A stretch of DNA of 64,000 nucleotides from Allobosea sp. GTDB lineage: Bacteria > Pseudomonadota > Alphaproteobacteria > Rhizobiales > Beijerinckiaceae. Both the position numbers and the translations under genes were made by a program. The stretch lies in NCBI GenBank assembly GCA_024231975.1, contig JAAEQB010000071.1, positions 61,717-125,716 of the forward strand. Direction: 5' to 3'. Shown here piece by piece: positions 42,154 through 53,473 of this stretch (position 1 is its first letter; the number at the start of each line of letters is the position of its first letter). The notes under the pieces were generated by a model. That model did not search any database and was not told the DNA's origin. It saw only the letters and a list, made by a program, of their open reading frames with translations.

Positions 42154-43206
42154 TCACTTGGCGGGCGCGGCCTTGCCGAGGGTCTCGATCGCCTTGGCGA
42201 CAAAGCGCTCGTCGACGACCTTGGCCATGTCGAGAGGCTTCTCGTATTCGGTACGGCCATTCTCGCGATGGACGCGCTCGATATCGGCAAGGCCGGAGGT
42301 CGGGATCGCCATATTCGGATCGAAGACGATGGCGCCGCCGCCCTTGATCGCCTCGGCCGTCGACGGCGTGAACTTGAGATAGGCGTCCATATTGGCCTGC
42401 GAGAGATAGTCGGCGCCCTGCATCAGCCGGGCCGCCTCGGTCATCGCCAGCACGAAGCGCTCGGCCACCTCCGGCCGCTCCTTCAGGAACTTGCCGGAAG
42501 CGACGAAGGCGACCGTCATCAGCCCGGGCGTGATGTCCTGCACCAGGAGCTTGCCCGTGCCGGCCTTGAGGATCTGGTCGGAATAGGGCGAGGAGGTCAG
42601 CACCGCATCGACCGACTTGCCCTCCATCGCTGCCGGCATGTCGGCATTGCCGACATTGAGCAATTGCGCGTCGCGCAGGGAGAGCTTGGCGCTCTCCAGC
42701 GCCTTGCTGACGAAATATTCGCCGCCGCTGCCCGGCCCGCCGGCCGCTGCGATGCGCTTGCCCTTGAGATCGGCGACGCTCTTCACCCCGCCGCTCTCGA
42801 TCAGGTCCGTGCGGACGATCAGCTTGGTGGGCCCGTCCGTCATCGGATCGAGCGCGCCGGGAGCGATCACCCTGATGTCGAGCCCGCGATTCCAGGCCGA
42901 CCAGAGCGAGGCGACGATCGCGATGCCGCCGACATCGACCGAGCCCTTGTCGAGGAAGGCGATCGCCTCGGTGCCGGACTTGACGCTGTCGAGCTTGACG
43001 TCGAGCCCGTATTTCTTGAAGAGCCCGCGCGCCTCCGCGACATAGGCTGTGGCGAACTTGGTGATCGGCACATAGGCGACGCGCACTGCCTGCGGCGGAT
43101 CGAGCGGCCTCAATGCCGGCGCCTGCGCCAAGGCGGACGAGACCCCAGAAAGGCCGAGAAACAGGGCAGCACAGGCGCTGCGCCAGCGGGCGAATCCAAA
43201 CGACAT
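42154..43206 (-). CDS. NitT/TauT-type substrate-binding protein
   Basis: A 350-residue SsuA/ThiY-like receptor with a Sec signal ending SGVSSALAQA (about residue 28) and the family opening VRVAYVPITKFATAYVAEARG, followed by FKKYGLDVKLDSVKSG and GPGSGGEYFVSKAL. Typical ligands are sulfonates, nitrate, or aromatic and heterocyclic acids. A strong hairpin lies directly upstream of its ribosome site. Operon position suggests it supplies the FAD oxidoreductase and isomerase encoded ahead of it. Confidence 0.9.
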   Translation of the reverse strand: MSFGFARWRSACAALFLGLSGVSSALAQAPALRPLDPPQAVRVAYVPITKFATAYVAEARGLFKKYGLDVKLDSVKSGTEAIAFLDKGSVDVGGIAIVASLWSAWNRGLDIRVIAPGALDPMTDGPTKLIVRTDLIESGGVKSVADLKGKRIAAAGGPGSGGEYFVSKALESAKLSLRDAQLLNVGNADMPAAMEGKSVDAVLTSSPYSDQILKAGTGKLLVQDITPGLMTVAFVASGKFLKERPEVAERFVLAMTEAARLMQGADYLSQANMDAYLKFTPSTAEAIKGGGAIVFDPNMAIPTSGLADIERVHRENGRTEYEKPLDMAKVVDERFVAKAIETLGKAAPAK

Positions 43207-43222
43207 CCTCAGTTCCTCCCTT

Positions 43223-43246
43223 GGCGGCGGTTTGGCGCCGCCTTTT
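43223..43246. terminator. Hairpin just upstream of the NitT/TauT binding-protein gene
   Basis: ggcggcg/cgccgcc stem (43223-43229, 43236-43242) with a 6-base loop and TTTT on the plus strand. All nearby genes run on the minus strand, where the A-run comes first, so it is more likely an intercistronic mRNA structure between the FAD gene and the binding-protein gene than a terminator. Confidence 0.4.
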
Positions 43247-43322
43247 CGTTCATCTCCGGCAAGCTTCTTCGGCCTGCTCGTGAGGTCTCGTCAACCGTTC
43301 AGCAGGCGCGGCCGGTGGATGC

Positions 43323-44750
43323 TCATCCCTCCGCCATGGCGGAGGCCTCGCTGAGATAGGCGCCCTGCACCTTGAGCGCCGCCCGCAGGTCGGCAATCGG
43401 CACCGCGCTCGGCGCCAGCGCCCGGTCGGCGGCGATCGCCGCGGCGATCCCAGCCGCCTGGCCGGTCAGCCAGCATTGCGGGATCTCGCGCATGAAGGAA
43501 TGGCTGGTGGCGTCGCAGGAGAGATGCCGGCCGGGCGCCAGCAAACCGTCGATCTCGCGCGGCACGATCGCACCATAAGGTACCGAGACGTTCGCGAATT
43601 TCGGCGCGAGCGAGGGCGAGACGCCGATCTCGTCGGGCGCCATGACGCCATTCCAGTTCTCGCGCGTGAGCTTGCCGCACCCCGCGAGGCGCCGGCCATG
43701 CCGCACCCCGAGCTGCGAGCCCGAGAGCATGATGAAGGCGTCCGAGAACCCCGGCGCATGGGCGCGGTAGAAGGCAAGATGCTCCAGCATCAGCCGGTGG
43801 CTCCTGATCTCGACCTCGGAAAGGTCCTCGACCTTGAGCGCCGAATAGCCGGCGAAACGCGGCCCCATGAACACGGCGATGTCGTCGCGCCAGGACACCG
43901 AGGGCTTGTCGAAGAAGCCGAGCGCCTTGCGCCCCTGCGCCATGAATTGCGTGAACTGCTCCGGCGTCTCTGCGCGAAAGCGCAGGAAGGCCGTCATGTC
44001 GACGCCGCCGAACAGCCAGGAGGTGTTCATGCAGCCATGGATGTCGCGGCTGTCGACCTCGGTGTCATAGGCCGAGCCCGCCCCGGCATAGAGATCGCCG
44101 TCGCCGGTCGCATCGACCGTCACCCGGGCGAGGATGGCGCGCCGCCCCTCCTTGCTCTCGAAGACGCAGCCGGCGACGCGGCGCCCCTCCATGATCGGGC
44201 TCGCCCCCCAGCCATGGAAGATCGGATGCACACCCGCCTCCAGCACCATGGCAAGCGACTCCGCCTTGAGCCATTCCGGATCGAGCGTCGGCGCATGTGT
44301 CACCGTGCCGTTGAAGGCGGCGTTGCGCTGGCCCCAATAGGCGACGCGCTGCGGATCATGCGAGCCCCATTCCGCCGGCTCCGGCCCGGCGATCTTGTCG
44401 CGGGTCAGACGCGACAGCAGTTCCTCGGCGAAGCCGCGGATGACGTGCCGGCCCTGCCAGTCGCTCATCCGGTCGATCCAGATGACGAGCCCGCCGGTCG
44501 AGAGCCCACCGAGATGATTGTAGCGCTCGAGCAGCACGACATCGGCGCCGAGCCGCGCCGCCGCGACCGCCGCCGCCGTGCCGGCCGGCCCGCCGCCGAC
44601 GACCAGCACGTCGCATTCGGTATGGACCGGCAGCGTGCGCGCCGGCTCCGCGACCGTCTTGTCCGACGGCCTGCGACGCTCGAACTTCTGCGTGTCGAAG
44701 GTCTCGGAGCGGAAGAACAGCCGTCCTCCCTCGCCTTCCATCGATCCCAT
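43323..44750 (-). CDS. FAD-dependent oxidoreductase (FAD_oxidored type)
   Basis: A 475-residue flavoprotein. It has the dinucleotide fold DVLVVGGGPAGTAAAVAAAR, then VVLLERYNHLGGLSTGG, VTVDATGDGDLYAGAG and a C-terminal CWLTGQAAGIAAAIAADR that closes the FAD site. It belongs to the PF12831-like group, whose substrates are mostly unknown. ATG 44750 has aggga upstream; a start at 44822 adds an unlikely leader. It is fourth in the operon after Gfo/Idh, IclR and isomerase genes, so it probably oxidises the compound imported by the downstream transporter. Confidence 0.88.
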   Translation of the reverse strand: MGSMEGEGGRLFFRSETFDTQKFERRRPSDKTVAEPARTLPVHTECDVLVVGGGPAGTAAAVAAARLGADVVLLERYNHLGGLSTGGLVIWIDRMSDWQGRHVIRGFAEELLSRLTRDKIAGPEPAEWGSHDPQRVAYWGQRNAAFNGTVTHAPTLDPEWLKAESLAMVLEAGVHPIFHGWGASPIMEGRRVAGCVFESKEGRRAILARVTVDATGDGDLYAGAGSAYDTEVDSRDIHGCMNTSWLFGGVDMTAFLRFRAETPEQFTQFMAQGRKALGFFDKPSVSWRDDIAVFMGPRFAGYSALKVEDLSEVEIRSHRLMLEHLAFYRAHAPGFSDAFIMLSGSQLGVRHGRRLAGCGKLTRENWNGVMAPDEIGVSPSLAPKFANVSVPYGAIVPREIDGLLAPGRHLSCDATSHSFMREIPQCWLTGQAAGIAAAIAADRALAPSAVPIADLRAALKVQGAYLSEASAMAEG

Positions 44751-44885
44751 GATGCGTTTCCCTGGCGGCTCATGACCGAGCATCGTCGCGACATGGTACG
44801 CAGCGCCCGGCCGCAGCCTCATGGCAGCGAGGATAGGATCGCCGCCGCGCCGCGTTCAAATGAATTTGCTAATGGTGCCCTGCGC

Positions 44886-45743
44886 TCAGCCTGCATCGCG
44901 AACGCCGGGTTCGGCAGCGTTCGGCAGCGGTCCGTCGAAGCGCCAGCCCTGCGCCGCCAGCCGCGCCACTCCGTCGAGCAGCCCGGCGAGCGGCGCCTCG
45001 GACAGGATCTCCAGTGCCAGCGGCCCGGCATAGCCCTGACGCTCCAGCTCCTGCCTGATCGCGGAAAAATCGATGGCGCCGCGGCCGATCGGATCGTGCC
45101 GCCACTGGCCGGCCGGACTGTCGGAGAGGTGGACGATGCCGATGCGTCCGGCCAGCAGCCGCAGGCCCTCGGCCGGGTCCTCGCCGATCGCAAAACCGTT
45201 GGCGACGTCGTAGATCACCTCAATGTCGTCATAGCCCTCCTCGTCGAGGAAGCGCATGATCGTCGCGGCGCTGTCGAGCAGCCCCTGCGGATGATTCTCG
45301 AGAATCACGCCGACGCCAGCCGCTCGCGCAGCCTCCACCACCTGCCGGAAAGCCGGCCGAAAGCTCTGCATCAGCCGGTCATTGGCCTTGGCCAGCAGCG
45401 CATGCCGCCGCCCGGAGCCGACGCAGATATGGCGCGCGCCCAGTTCGGCGCAGCGCAGCGCCAGCCGGCGATAGGCCTCGACCGAGAAGGCGACGACTTC
45501 GGGAGCGGCGCTGGCGAGGTTGATGTCGCTGCTGGCGAGGTCCGCAGCCAGCAGCTCGAGATCATGGTCTGCGACGAGCCGGCGCAGTCGCGCGGTCCTG
45601 GCCTCGTCCTCGCGCCACGGATCGAAATGCGGCGGCGTCGCCATCAGCTGGATCCGGCGGAAACCGGCGTCGGCCAGCGCCGCGATCGCCGCTTCCGCCT
45701 CCTCCTGCCAGACGAAACCGAAAGTATGGGCCGCCAGCTGCAT
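44886..45743 (-). CDS. Sugar phosphate isomerase/epimerase-family TIM barrel
   Basis: A 285-residue AP-endonuclease-2-type TIM barrel. Metal-site stretches are GVILENHPQG (Glu, His), EVIYDVANGFAIGED (Asp), GIVHLSDSP (His, Asp) and LALEILSE (Glu). It is distinct from the paralogous pair at 38551 and 57564. It lies in the operon between IclR and the FAD oxidoreductase. Likely acts on a keto-sugar or inositol-like ring. Confidence 0.87.
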   Translation of the reverse strand: MQLAAHTFGFVWQEEAEAAIAALADAGFRRIQLMATPPHFDPWREDEARTARLRRLVADHDLELLAADLASSDINLASAAPEVVAFSVEAYRRLALRCAELGARHICVGSGRRHALLAKANDRLMQSFRPAFRQVVEAARAAGVGVILENHPQGLLDSAATIMRFLDEEGYDDIEVIYDVANGFAIGEDPAEGLRLLAGRIGIVHLSDSPAGQWRHDPIGRGAIDFSAIRQELERQGYAGPLALEILSEAPLAGLLDGVARLAAQGWRFDGPLPNAAEPGVRDAG

Positions 45744-45772
45744 TCTCTCACTCGTCCCTGTGAAGATCGGCC

Positions 45773-46645
45773 TCAGCCGAAGAAGGGGCCCCGCGGCTGA
45801 TGCGAGACCAGCGTCGGGCTCGCCCCCAGCGCCAGCGACAGCTCCCTGGCGGCGCTGAGCAGCATCGGCGAGAAGGTCAGCATCTTCTCCTCGGTCAGGC
45901 GGATATGCGGCCCGGCGATCACCAGCGCGCCGATGACCTCGCCGCTCTGGGCGCTGCGGATCGGCGCGGCAGTGGCGCTCATCCAGGGCGAATAGGTCTG
46001 GCTCACCATGCTGAAGCCACGCTTGCGCGCCTGGCGCAGATATTTGAGCAGGGCGGCCGGCGTCTGCGGCGCCTTCGGGCCGAACTCCTCGCGCGAGCCG
46101 TAGCCCTGACGCTCGACGATCGCCAGCGCCTCCTCCTCCGGCAGGCAGGAGAGCCAGGCGTGACCGCTGGCCGAGCAGGAAAGCCGGCCCGACTGGCCCA
46201 TGTCGGGGTCGTAGCGCAATCCGAAGGGCGAGCCTTGCGACTTTGCGACCCAGATCAACTCGCGCCCGTCGATCAAAGCGAGGCGGACCAGCTCCGCCGT
46301 CTCGCGCGCCAGCTGGTCGAGCACCGGCTGGGCGAGATCGGTGATGCCGCTCCCGGCCAGGAAGCTGAAGGCAAGCGAGGCGATCTTGGCGGTGAGCTGG
46401 TACATGCCGTGATGGCGTTCCTGCCGGACATAGCCGCGCTCGACCAGGCTGGTCAGGACGCGATGCGTCGCGCTGCGCGGAATGCTCAGTCGCTCGGCGA
46501 TCTCGTAGAGCGGCAGCCCGTGCGCATGGGCGGCTAGAAGCTCGATCACCCCCAGCGTCCGCTCGAGCAGCCCGCTCGGAGCCTGATCGGCCTCGGCCTC
46601 TTCCGTGTCAGCGACGAGCTTCTTCGCCATGGCCCTATCCATCAT
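45773..46645 (-). CDS. IclR-family transcriptional regulator
   Basis: A 290-residue IclR regulator with winged helix LLERTLGVIELLAAHAHGLP, IAERLSIPRSATHRVLTSLV and a GAF-like effector domain (LRYDPDMGQSGRLSCSASGHAWLS read in two pieces). ATG at 46645 has an agga site. It overlaps the upstream Gfo/Idh gene by 11 bases. The paired TGGAA-N5-TTCCA palindromes at 47742-47787 match the IclR operator form, and it probably controls both divergent operons. Confidence 0.9.
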   Translation of the reverse strand: MMDRAMAKKLVADTEEAEADQAPSGLLERTLGVIELLAAHAHGLPLYEIAERLSIPRSATHRVLTSLVERGYVRQERHHGMYQLTAKIASLAFSFLAGSGITDLAQPVLDQLARETAELVRLALIDGRELIWVAKSQGSPFGLRYDPDMGQSGRLSCSASGHAWLSCLPEEEALAIVERQGYGSREEFGPKAPQTPAALLKYLRQARKRGFSMVSQTYSPWMSATAAPIRSAQSGEVIGALVIAGPHIRLTEEKMLTFSPMLLSAARELSLALGASPTLVSHQPRGPFFG

Positions 46646-47681
46646 GGAGTTCCTGGCGTTGTCTCTGGCGCGCCGCTTCAAGGACGGCAAGAGTGGCCCG
46701 CAAGGTGCGGGTCGCATCGGCAGCGTCAATCAGCGGCCTGGCCCCCTCGCGCACGACATCGCGAAGGTGACGCAGCTGGCGCAGATAAGGGCTTTCGCGC
46801 GTCACCGGCAGCGCCTGCCGTGAAATCGGCGCGAACCAGCTCTTCTCGCCGTCATAGCGCCAGAGATCGAGCCCCGGCAGCGTCAGCGAGCCTTCCGTGC
46901 CCGAGAGGAAATGCGAGGTCACCGGCGCGGGCTGCGCCGGGTAGTTCGGCAATTCGCCCGAGGACAGGTCCCAGCTCCACGGCGTCACCGCAGTATCGGA
47001 CAGGCTGACCGTGACCAGCGCCCCGTTGTCCAGTTCTAGCAGCACTGCGGCGGTGTCCTCGACCGGCAGGCCGCGGATGCGGTCGGAGGTGACGGCCTGC
47101 ACCGCGGCGATCTCGCCGCAGATGAAGCGGATCAGGTCGATCTCGTGGATCAGGTTGATCAGCACCGGCCCGCCGCCGGGCTCACGCCGCCAGGCCAGGT
47201 CGAAATAGGCGTCGTGCTTGTAGAAGGTGTAGAGCACGGTCGCCGTGGTCAGGCGCCCGAGACCACCGCCTTGGACCGTCTCGCGCGCCGTGGCGATAAT
47301 CGGATTATAGCGGCGGTGATGGCCGACGAGGATCGGCACGCCGGCGCGTGCCGAAGCGGCGGCGAGCTCCTCCCCCTCCGCCACCGTCACCGCGACCGGC
47401 TTCTCGATCAGCGCCGGAATCCCCTGCGCGATCGCATCGAGCCCGATCGGAAGATGAGTCTGGTTCGGCGTCGCCACGATCAGCGCCTCGACGCCACCTG
47501 CCGCGATCAGAGCCTGATGGTCCTTGAACCAGCGCAGGCCACGCTCCTCGCAATAGGCCCGGCCGGCGTCGGTGGGATCGGCGACGCCGGCGACCACCGC
47601 GAAATCCGTCTTCGCGATCACGTCCGCATGCAGATGGCCGATCGCTCCGGCCCCGACGATCCCGACTGAAAATGGCGCCAT
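46635..47681 (-). CDS. Gfo/Idh/MocA-family oxidoreductase
   Basis: A 348-residue dehydrogenase. It has Rossmann motif VGIVGAGAIGHLHAD, EKP in ALIEKPVAVTVAEGEE and a substrate-domain HEIDLIRFICGE, in which the His and Asp of Gfo/Idh enzymes can be seen. The start 47681 follows aggaggcagg. It is the first gene of the leftward operon and is divergent from the LIV system at 47884. Probable substrate is a sugar, inositol or related polyol. Confidence 0.9.
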   Translation of the reverse strand: MAPFSVGIVGAGAIGHLHADVIAKTDFAVVAGVADPTDAGRAYCEERGLRWFKDHQALIAAGGVEALIVATPNQTHLPIGLDAIAQGIPALIEKPVAVTVAEGEELAAASARAGVPILVGHHRRYNPIIATARETVQGGGLGRLTTATVLYTFYKHDAYFDLAWRREPGGGPVLINLIHEIDLIRFICGEIAAVQAVTSDRIRGLPVEDTAAVLLELDNGALVTVSLSDTAVTPWSWDLSSGELPNYPAQPAPVTSHFLSGTEGSLTLPGLDLWRYDGEKSWFAPISRQALPVTRESPYLRQLRHLRDVVREGARPLIDAADATRTLRATLAVLEAARQRQRQELHDG

Positions 47682-47741
47682 CGGCCTGCCTCCTGCGTTG
47701 CCCCTCCTTATCCCGCTGGTCGCGGCCGCGGTCAAGTTGAC

Positions 47742-47787
47742 TGGAACAAGATTCCAATTTTGAAAATAAGACTGGAATTCTATTCCA
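47742..47787. promoter_or_regulatory. Two IclR-type operators in divergent promoter
   Basis: tggaacaagattcca (47742-47756) and tggaattctattcca (47773-47787) are TGGAA-N5-TTCCA palindromes 31 bases apart, close to three helical turns. The classic IclR operator has the same 15-base architecture. They lie between the Gfo/Idh gene (start 47681, leading to the iclR gene) and the binding-protein gene (start 47884), so one regulator can govern both modules. Confidence 0.72.
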
Positions 47788-47883
47788 ATCATGTTAGAGG
47801 ATCGCCGCCGTCTCCGCAGCGCGGAGCCAGCCAATCGGAGCCAGGCAAGGCTTCCGGGGAACGCCAACGCAGGGAGGGACGTC

Positions 47884-49155
47884 GTGACCGACGCAGACAA
47901 GCCGCAGCGGATTTCCACCATCAGGCGCCGGAGCCTGCTCCTCGGCGCCGGCTCGCTCGGTGCGAGCAGCCTCGTCTCGGCCCGGCTCGGCATGCCCTAT
48001 ATCGGCAACGCCGCCGCGGCCGAGCCGATCAAGATCGGCATGATCTGGGCGAAGACCGGCAGCATCGTCGACCAGTCGGAATATCTCGCCCAGGGCGGCA
48101 TGCTGGCGCTGGAGCAGCGCAACAACACCCTGCTCGGCCGCCCCGCCGAGATCGTGTGGCTCGACGAGCCCAACCCGCAGGGAGCCCAGCAGAACGCCGA
48201 GCGCCTCGTCGGCGAGCACAAGGTCGTCGGCATGGTCGGCGGCGCGCTGAGCTCCTTCGCCCTCGGCATCTCGGCCGTGGCGAAGAAGGCCAAGATCCCC
48301 TACATCGCCGCCAATGCCGCCACCGGCGACCTCACCGGCAAGTCCTGCAACAAGTACACCTTCCGCCTGCAGCCGCCGGTTGAGGTGCATGTCCGCGCGC
48401 TCGCGCCCTATTGCGGCGAGATCGGCAAGAAGTGGTATCTGCTGACGGCCGCCTACGCCTTCGGCCAGGACATCAAGAAGGCCTTCGAGGCCTATGCCAA
48501 GGCGAACGGCATCACCATCGTCGGCGCCGACGAGGTCCCGGTCGGCACGCCCGACTACAGCTCCTTCATCCTGAAGATCCGCGCCGCCAAGCCCGACGTC
48601 GTCATCGGCGGCGTCGCGGCCAGCGACCTTACCACCTTCCTGAAGCAGTGGAACGAACTCGGCATGCGCGGGCGCATCCCCTTCGCCGAGATCTCGGTGG
48701 GGAATACCGATCTCTGGGGCGTCGGGCCGGAGGCCGCGGACGGGCTCTATACCCTGACCTGGTACTACAAGAACCCGAACAATCCGCCGGAAGAGCAGGC
48801 GATGGCGGCGGCTTATGAGAAGAAATACAACCGCCCCGCCGCCGACAAGGCCTGGATGGGCTGGTTCGGCATGAAGAGCCTGCTCGACGCGATCGAGGCC
48901 GCCAAATCGACCGAGCCGGCGGCGATCGTCGCCGCGCTCGAGAAATGGCAGGTCAAGCGCGGCGACCTCGACGTGCACTACCGCGACTTCGACCACCAGA
49001 TGGTCAACCGCCTGCTGATCGCCGGCATCAAGCCGAAGATCACCGACAAATGGGACTATTTCGACATCAAGGCCGAGCTGCCGAAGACGCAAGGGGACAT
49101 CGACAAGGCCTTCGGCTCGCAGGCCGAGAGCGCCTGCAAGATGGACGCGCTCTGA
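47884..49155 (+). CDS. LIV-type ABC transporter binding protein with twin-arginine signal
   Basis: A 423-residue Peripla_BP_6 protein starting at GTG 47884, with gggaggga 4 bases upstream. The leader ISTIRRRSLLLGAGSLGASS has the RR-x-S-LL pattern of a Tat signal, with cleavage probably near NAAAAEPI (about residue 48). Mature motifs are KIGMIWAKTGSI, WLDEPNPQGAQQNAERLV and YAFGQDIKKAFEAYAKANG. Tat export of a LIV receptor is seen in this clade. It feeds the LivH and fused LivMGF proteins downstream. Confidence 0.9.
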   Translation: MTDADKPQRISTIRRRSLLLGAGSLGASSLVSARLGMPYIGNAAAAEPIKIGMIWAKTGSIVDQSEYLAQGGMLALEQRNNTLLGRPAEIVWLDEPNPQGAQQNAERLVGEHKVVGMVGGALSSFALGISAVAKKAKIPYIAANAATGDLTGKSCNKYTFRLQPPVEVHVRALAPYCGEIGKKWYLLTAAYAFGQDIKKAFEAYAKANGITIVGADEVPVGTPDYSSFILKIRAAKPDVVIGGVAASDLTTFLKQWNELGMRGRIPFAEISVGNTDLWGVGPEAADGLYTLTWYYKNPNNPPEEQAMAAAYEKKYNRPAADKAWMGWFGMKSLLDAIEAAKSTEPAAIVAALEKWQVKRGDLDVHYRDFDHQMVNRLLIAGIKPKITDKWDYFDIKAELPKTQGDIDKAFGSQAESACKMDAL

Positions 49156-49247
49156 CGCTCCGCCCAGCCGGATGAAGGGCTGGCCGAGCCGCGTGCCGGC
49201 CAGCTCCTTCCTCCTCCTTCGTCGCGCCCGCTCGAGGAGCGCCTGCC

Positions 49248-50113
49248 ATGCTCGATATGATCCTGTCCCAGGCCGTGAACGGCCTGGTGTTGGGCTTCCT
49301 TTATGTGCTGATCGCCGTCGGCCTCTCGATCATCTTCGGGCTGCTCGGCATCGTGAACTTCGCCCATGGCGCCTTCTTCGCCGTCGGCGCGTATGTGGCG
49401 CTGGTGCTGGCGCGCGAATTCGGCTGGTGGGCGGCCCTGCTCGCGCCCCTCGTCACCGGTGCGCTCGGCATGCTGGTCGAGATCGCGCTGATCCGCCATC
49501 TCTATGGCAAGGAGCCGCTGCTCGGCCTAATTCTGACCTTCGCGCTGGCGCTGCTGTTCGAGGCGGTGCTGCGCATGATCTTCGGCGGGGCGCCGCTGCC
49601 GTTCAGCGCGCCGCGCTTTCTCTCCGGCTTCGTCGAATACGGGCCGGTCCTGCTGACCAAATACCGGATGTTCGTGCTCCTGGTGACGGTCGCCGCGCTC
49701 GTCGCCTTCTGGGCTTTCCTGACCTACACGCCCTTCGGCAGGATCATCCGCGCCGGCTCGCGCGATGCCGAGATGGTCGGCCTGCTCGGCATCAACCTGC
49801 CGGTGGTGTTCAGCTTCGTCTTCGGCATCGGCTGCCTGCTCGCCGGGCTGGCCGGCCTGCTCGCAGCCCCGCTATGGACGGTGACGCCGACGATGGCGGC
49901 GAGCGCGATCATGCCCGCTTTCGTCATCGTCACCATCGGCGGGCTCGGCTCCTATGCTGGCGCCATCGTCGCCGGGCTGCTGGTCGGCATCACCATCGCC
50001 ATGACCATCCAGTTCCAGCCGGAATGGGCGGGCGCGGCGATGTATGTGCTGATGGCGGCGATCCTGCTCGTGCGTCCCCGTGGCCTCTTCGGTGAAAAAT
50101 GGGAGCGCTTCGA

Positions 50114-50117
<4 letters not shown>
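49248..50117 (+). CDS. LivH-type ABC transporter permease
   Basis: A 289-residue permease with eight or so hydrophobic segments and the family stretches QAVNGLVLGFLYVLIAVGLS, GIVNFAHGAFFAVGAY and IIRAGSRDAEMVGLLGINL (coupling loop). It overlaps the following fusion gene as ATGA (50114-50117). Confidence 0.93.
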
Positions 50118-52636
<2,519 letters not shown>

Positions 52637-52661
52637 GCGCCGCAGCCGGAGGATAAGACCC

Positions 52662-53468
52662 GTGAGCATCACCATCACTGGCGCGACGCGCCTCAATGTC
52701 ATCGTCGGCGAGCCGATCGCGCAGGTGAAGTCGCCAGCCGGCATGACCGCGGCCTTCGCCGCGCGCGGCCATGACGGCCTCGTCGCGCCGGTGCGCGTCG
52801 CCCCCGAGCATCTCGGTGGCTTCCTCAGCGCGCTCGACCATGTGCCGAACTGCGACGGCATCATCGTCACCGTCCCCCACAAGTTCGCCTGCCATCGCCA
52901 TTGCGCCAGCGCGACCGAACGCGGCGACTTCCTCGGCACGGTCAACATCATGCGCCGGCGCAAGGACGGCTCCTGGCATGGCGACATCGTCGACGGACTC
53001 GGCTTCGTCGGGGCGGTCAAGGCCAATGGCGGCGAGCCCGCCGGCAAGCGCGCGCTGCTGGTCGGCGCCGGCGGCGCCGGCTCTGCGATCGCGCTCGCCC
53101 TCGTCGATGCCGGCGTGCGTGAGCTCGCCATCCATGATGCCGACGCCGAGCGCCGCGACCGGCTCATCGCCCGCCTCGACGGCCGCAACGGCGCGAAGGT
53201 CCGTGTCGGCTCGGCCGATCCGACCGGCTTTGAGCTCGTCGCCAACGCCTCGCCCGCCGGCATGAAGCCGGGCGATCCGCTGCCGGTCGAGGTCGACAAG
53301 CTCGCACCCGAAACCTTCGTCGGCTGCGTCATCACGGTTCCCGTCATCTCGCCGCTGATCGAGGCCGCCCGCAAGCGCGGCTGCAAGACCTCTACGGGTA
53401 GCGACATGTACCAGGCGCTGCAGAGCGCCATGGTCGACTTCCTGCTCGCCGGCGAGCGCATCGGCTGA
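52662..53468 (+). CDS. Shikimate dehydrogenase-like (AroE family) protein
   Basis: A 268-residue protein starting at GTG 52662 (ggaggataag upstream). The AroE catalytic Lys is kept in IVTVPHKFACH, the ligand Asp in IVDGLGFVGAV, and the NADP fold in LLVGAGGAGSAIALAL. The N-terminal shikimate loop reads GEPIAQVKSPAGM instead of the usual P-I-x-H-S-x-S-P, and NTDG reads IVDG, so the substrate differs from, or is more relaxed than, biosynthetic AroE. It is embedded in a transport/catabolic operon, consistent with a quinate/shikimate-like dehydrogenase role. Confidence 0.85.
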   Translation: MSITITGATRLNVIVGEPIAQVKSPAGMTAAFAARGHDGLVAPVRVAPEHLGGFLSALDHVPNCDGIIVTVPHKFACHRHCASATERGDFLGTVNIMRRRKDGSWHGDIVDGLGFVGAVKANGGEPAGKRALLVGAGGAGSAIALALVDAGVRELAIHDADAERRDRLIARLDGRNGAKVRVGSADPTGFELVANASPAGMKPGDPLPVEVDKLAPETFVGCVITVPVISPLIEAARKRGCKTSTGSDMYQALQSAMVDFLLAGERIG

Positions 53469-53473
53469 GGTCC

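Noticed and set aside
43223..43246. Plus-strand intrinsic terminator
   Set aside because: Hairpin and T-run are real, but no plus-strand gene precedes it; kept only as an intercistronic structure.
43476..45800. Plus-strand frame of 774 codons
   Set aside because: Antisense to the FAD oxidoreductase and TIM-barrel genes; no domain recognised.
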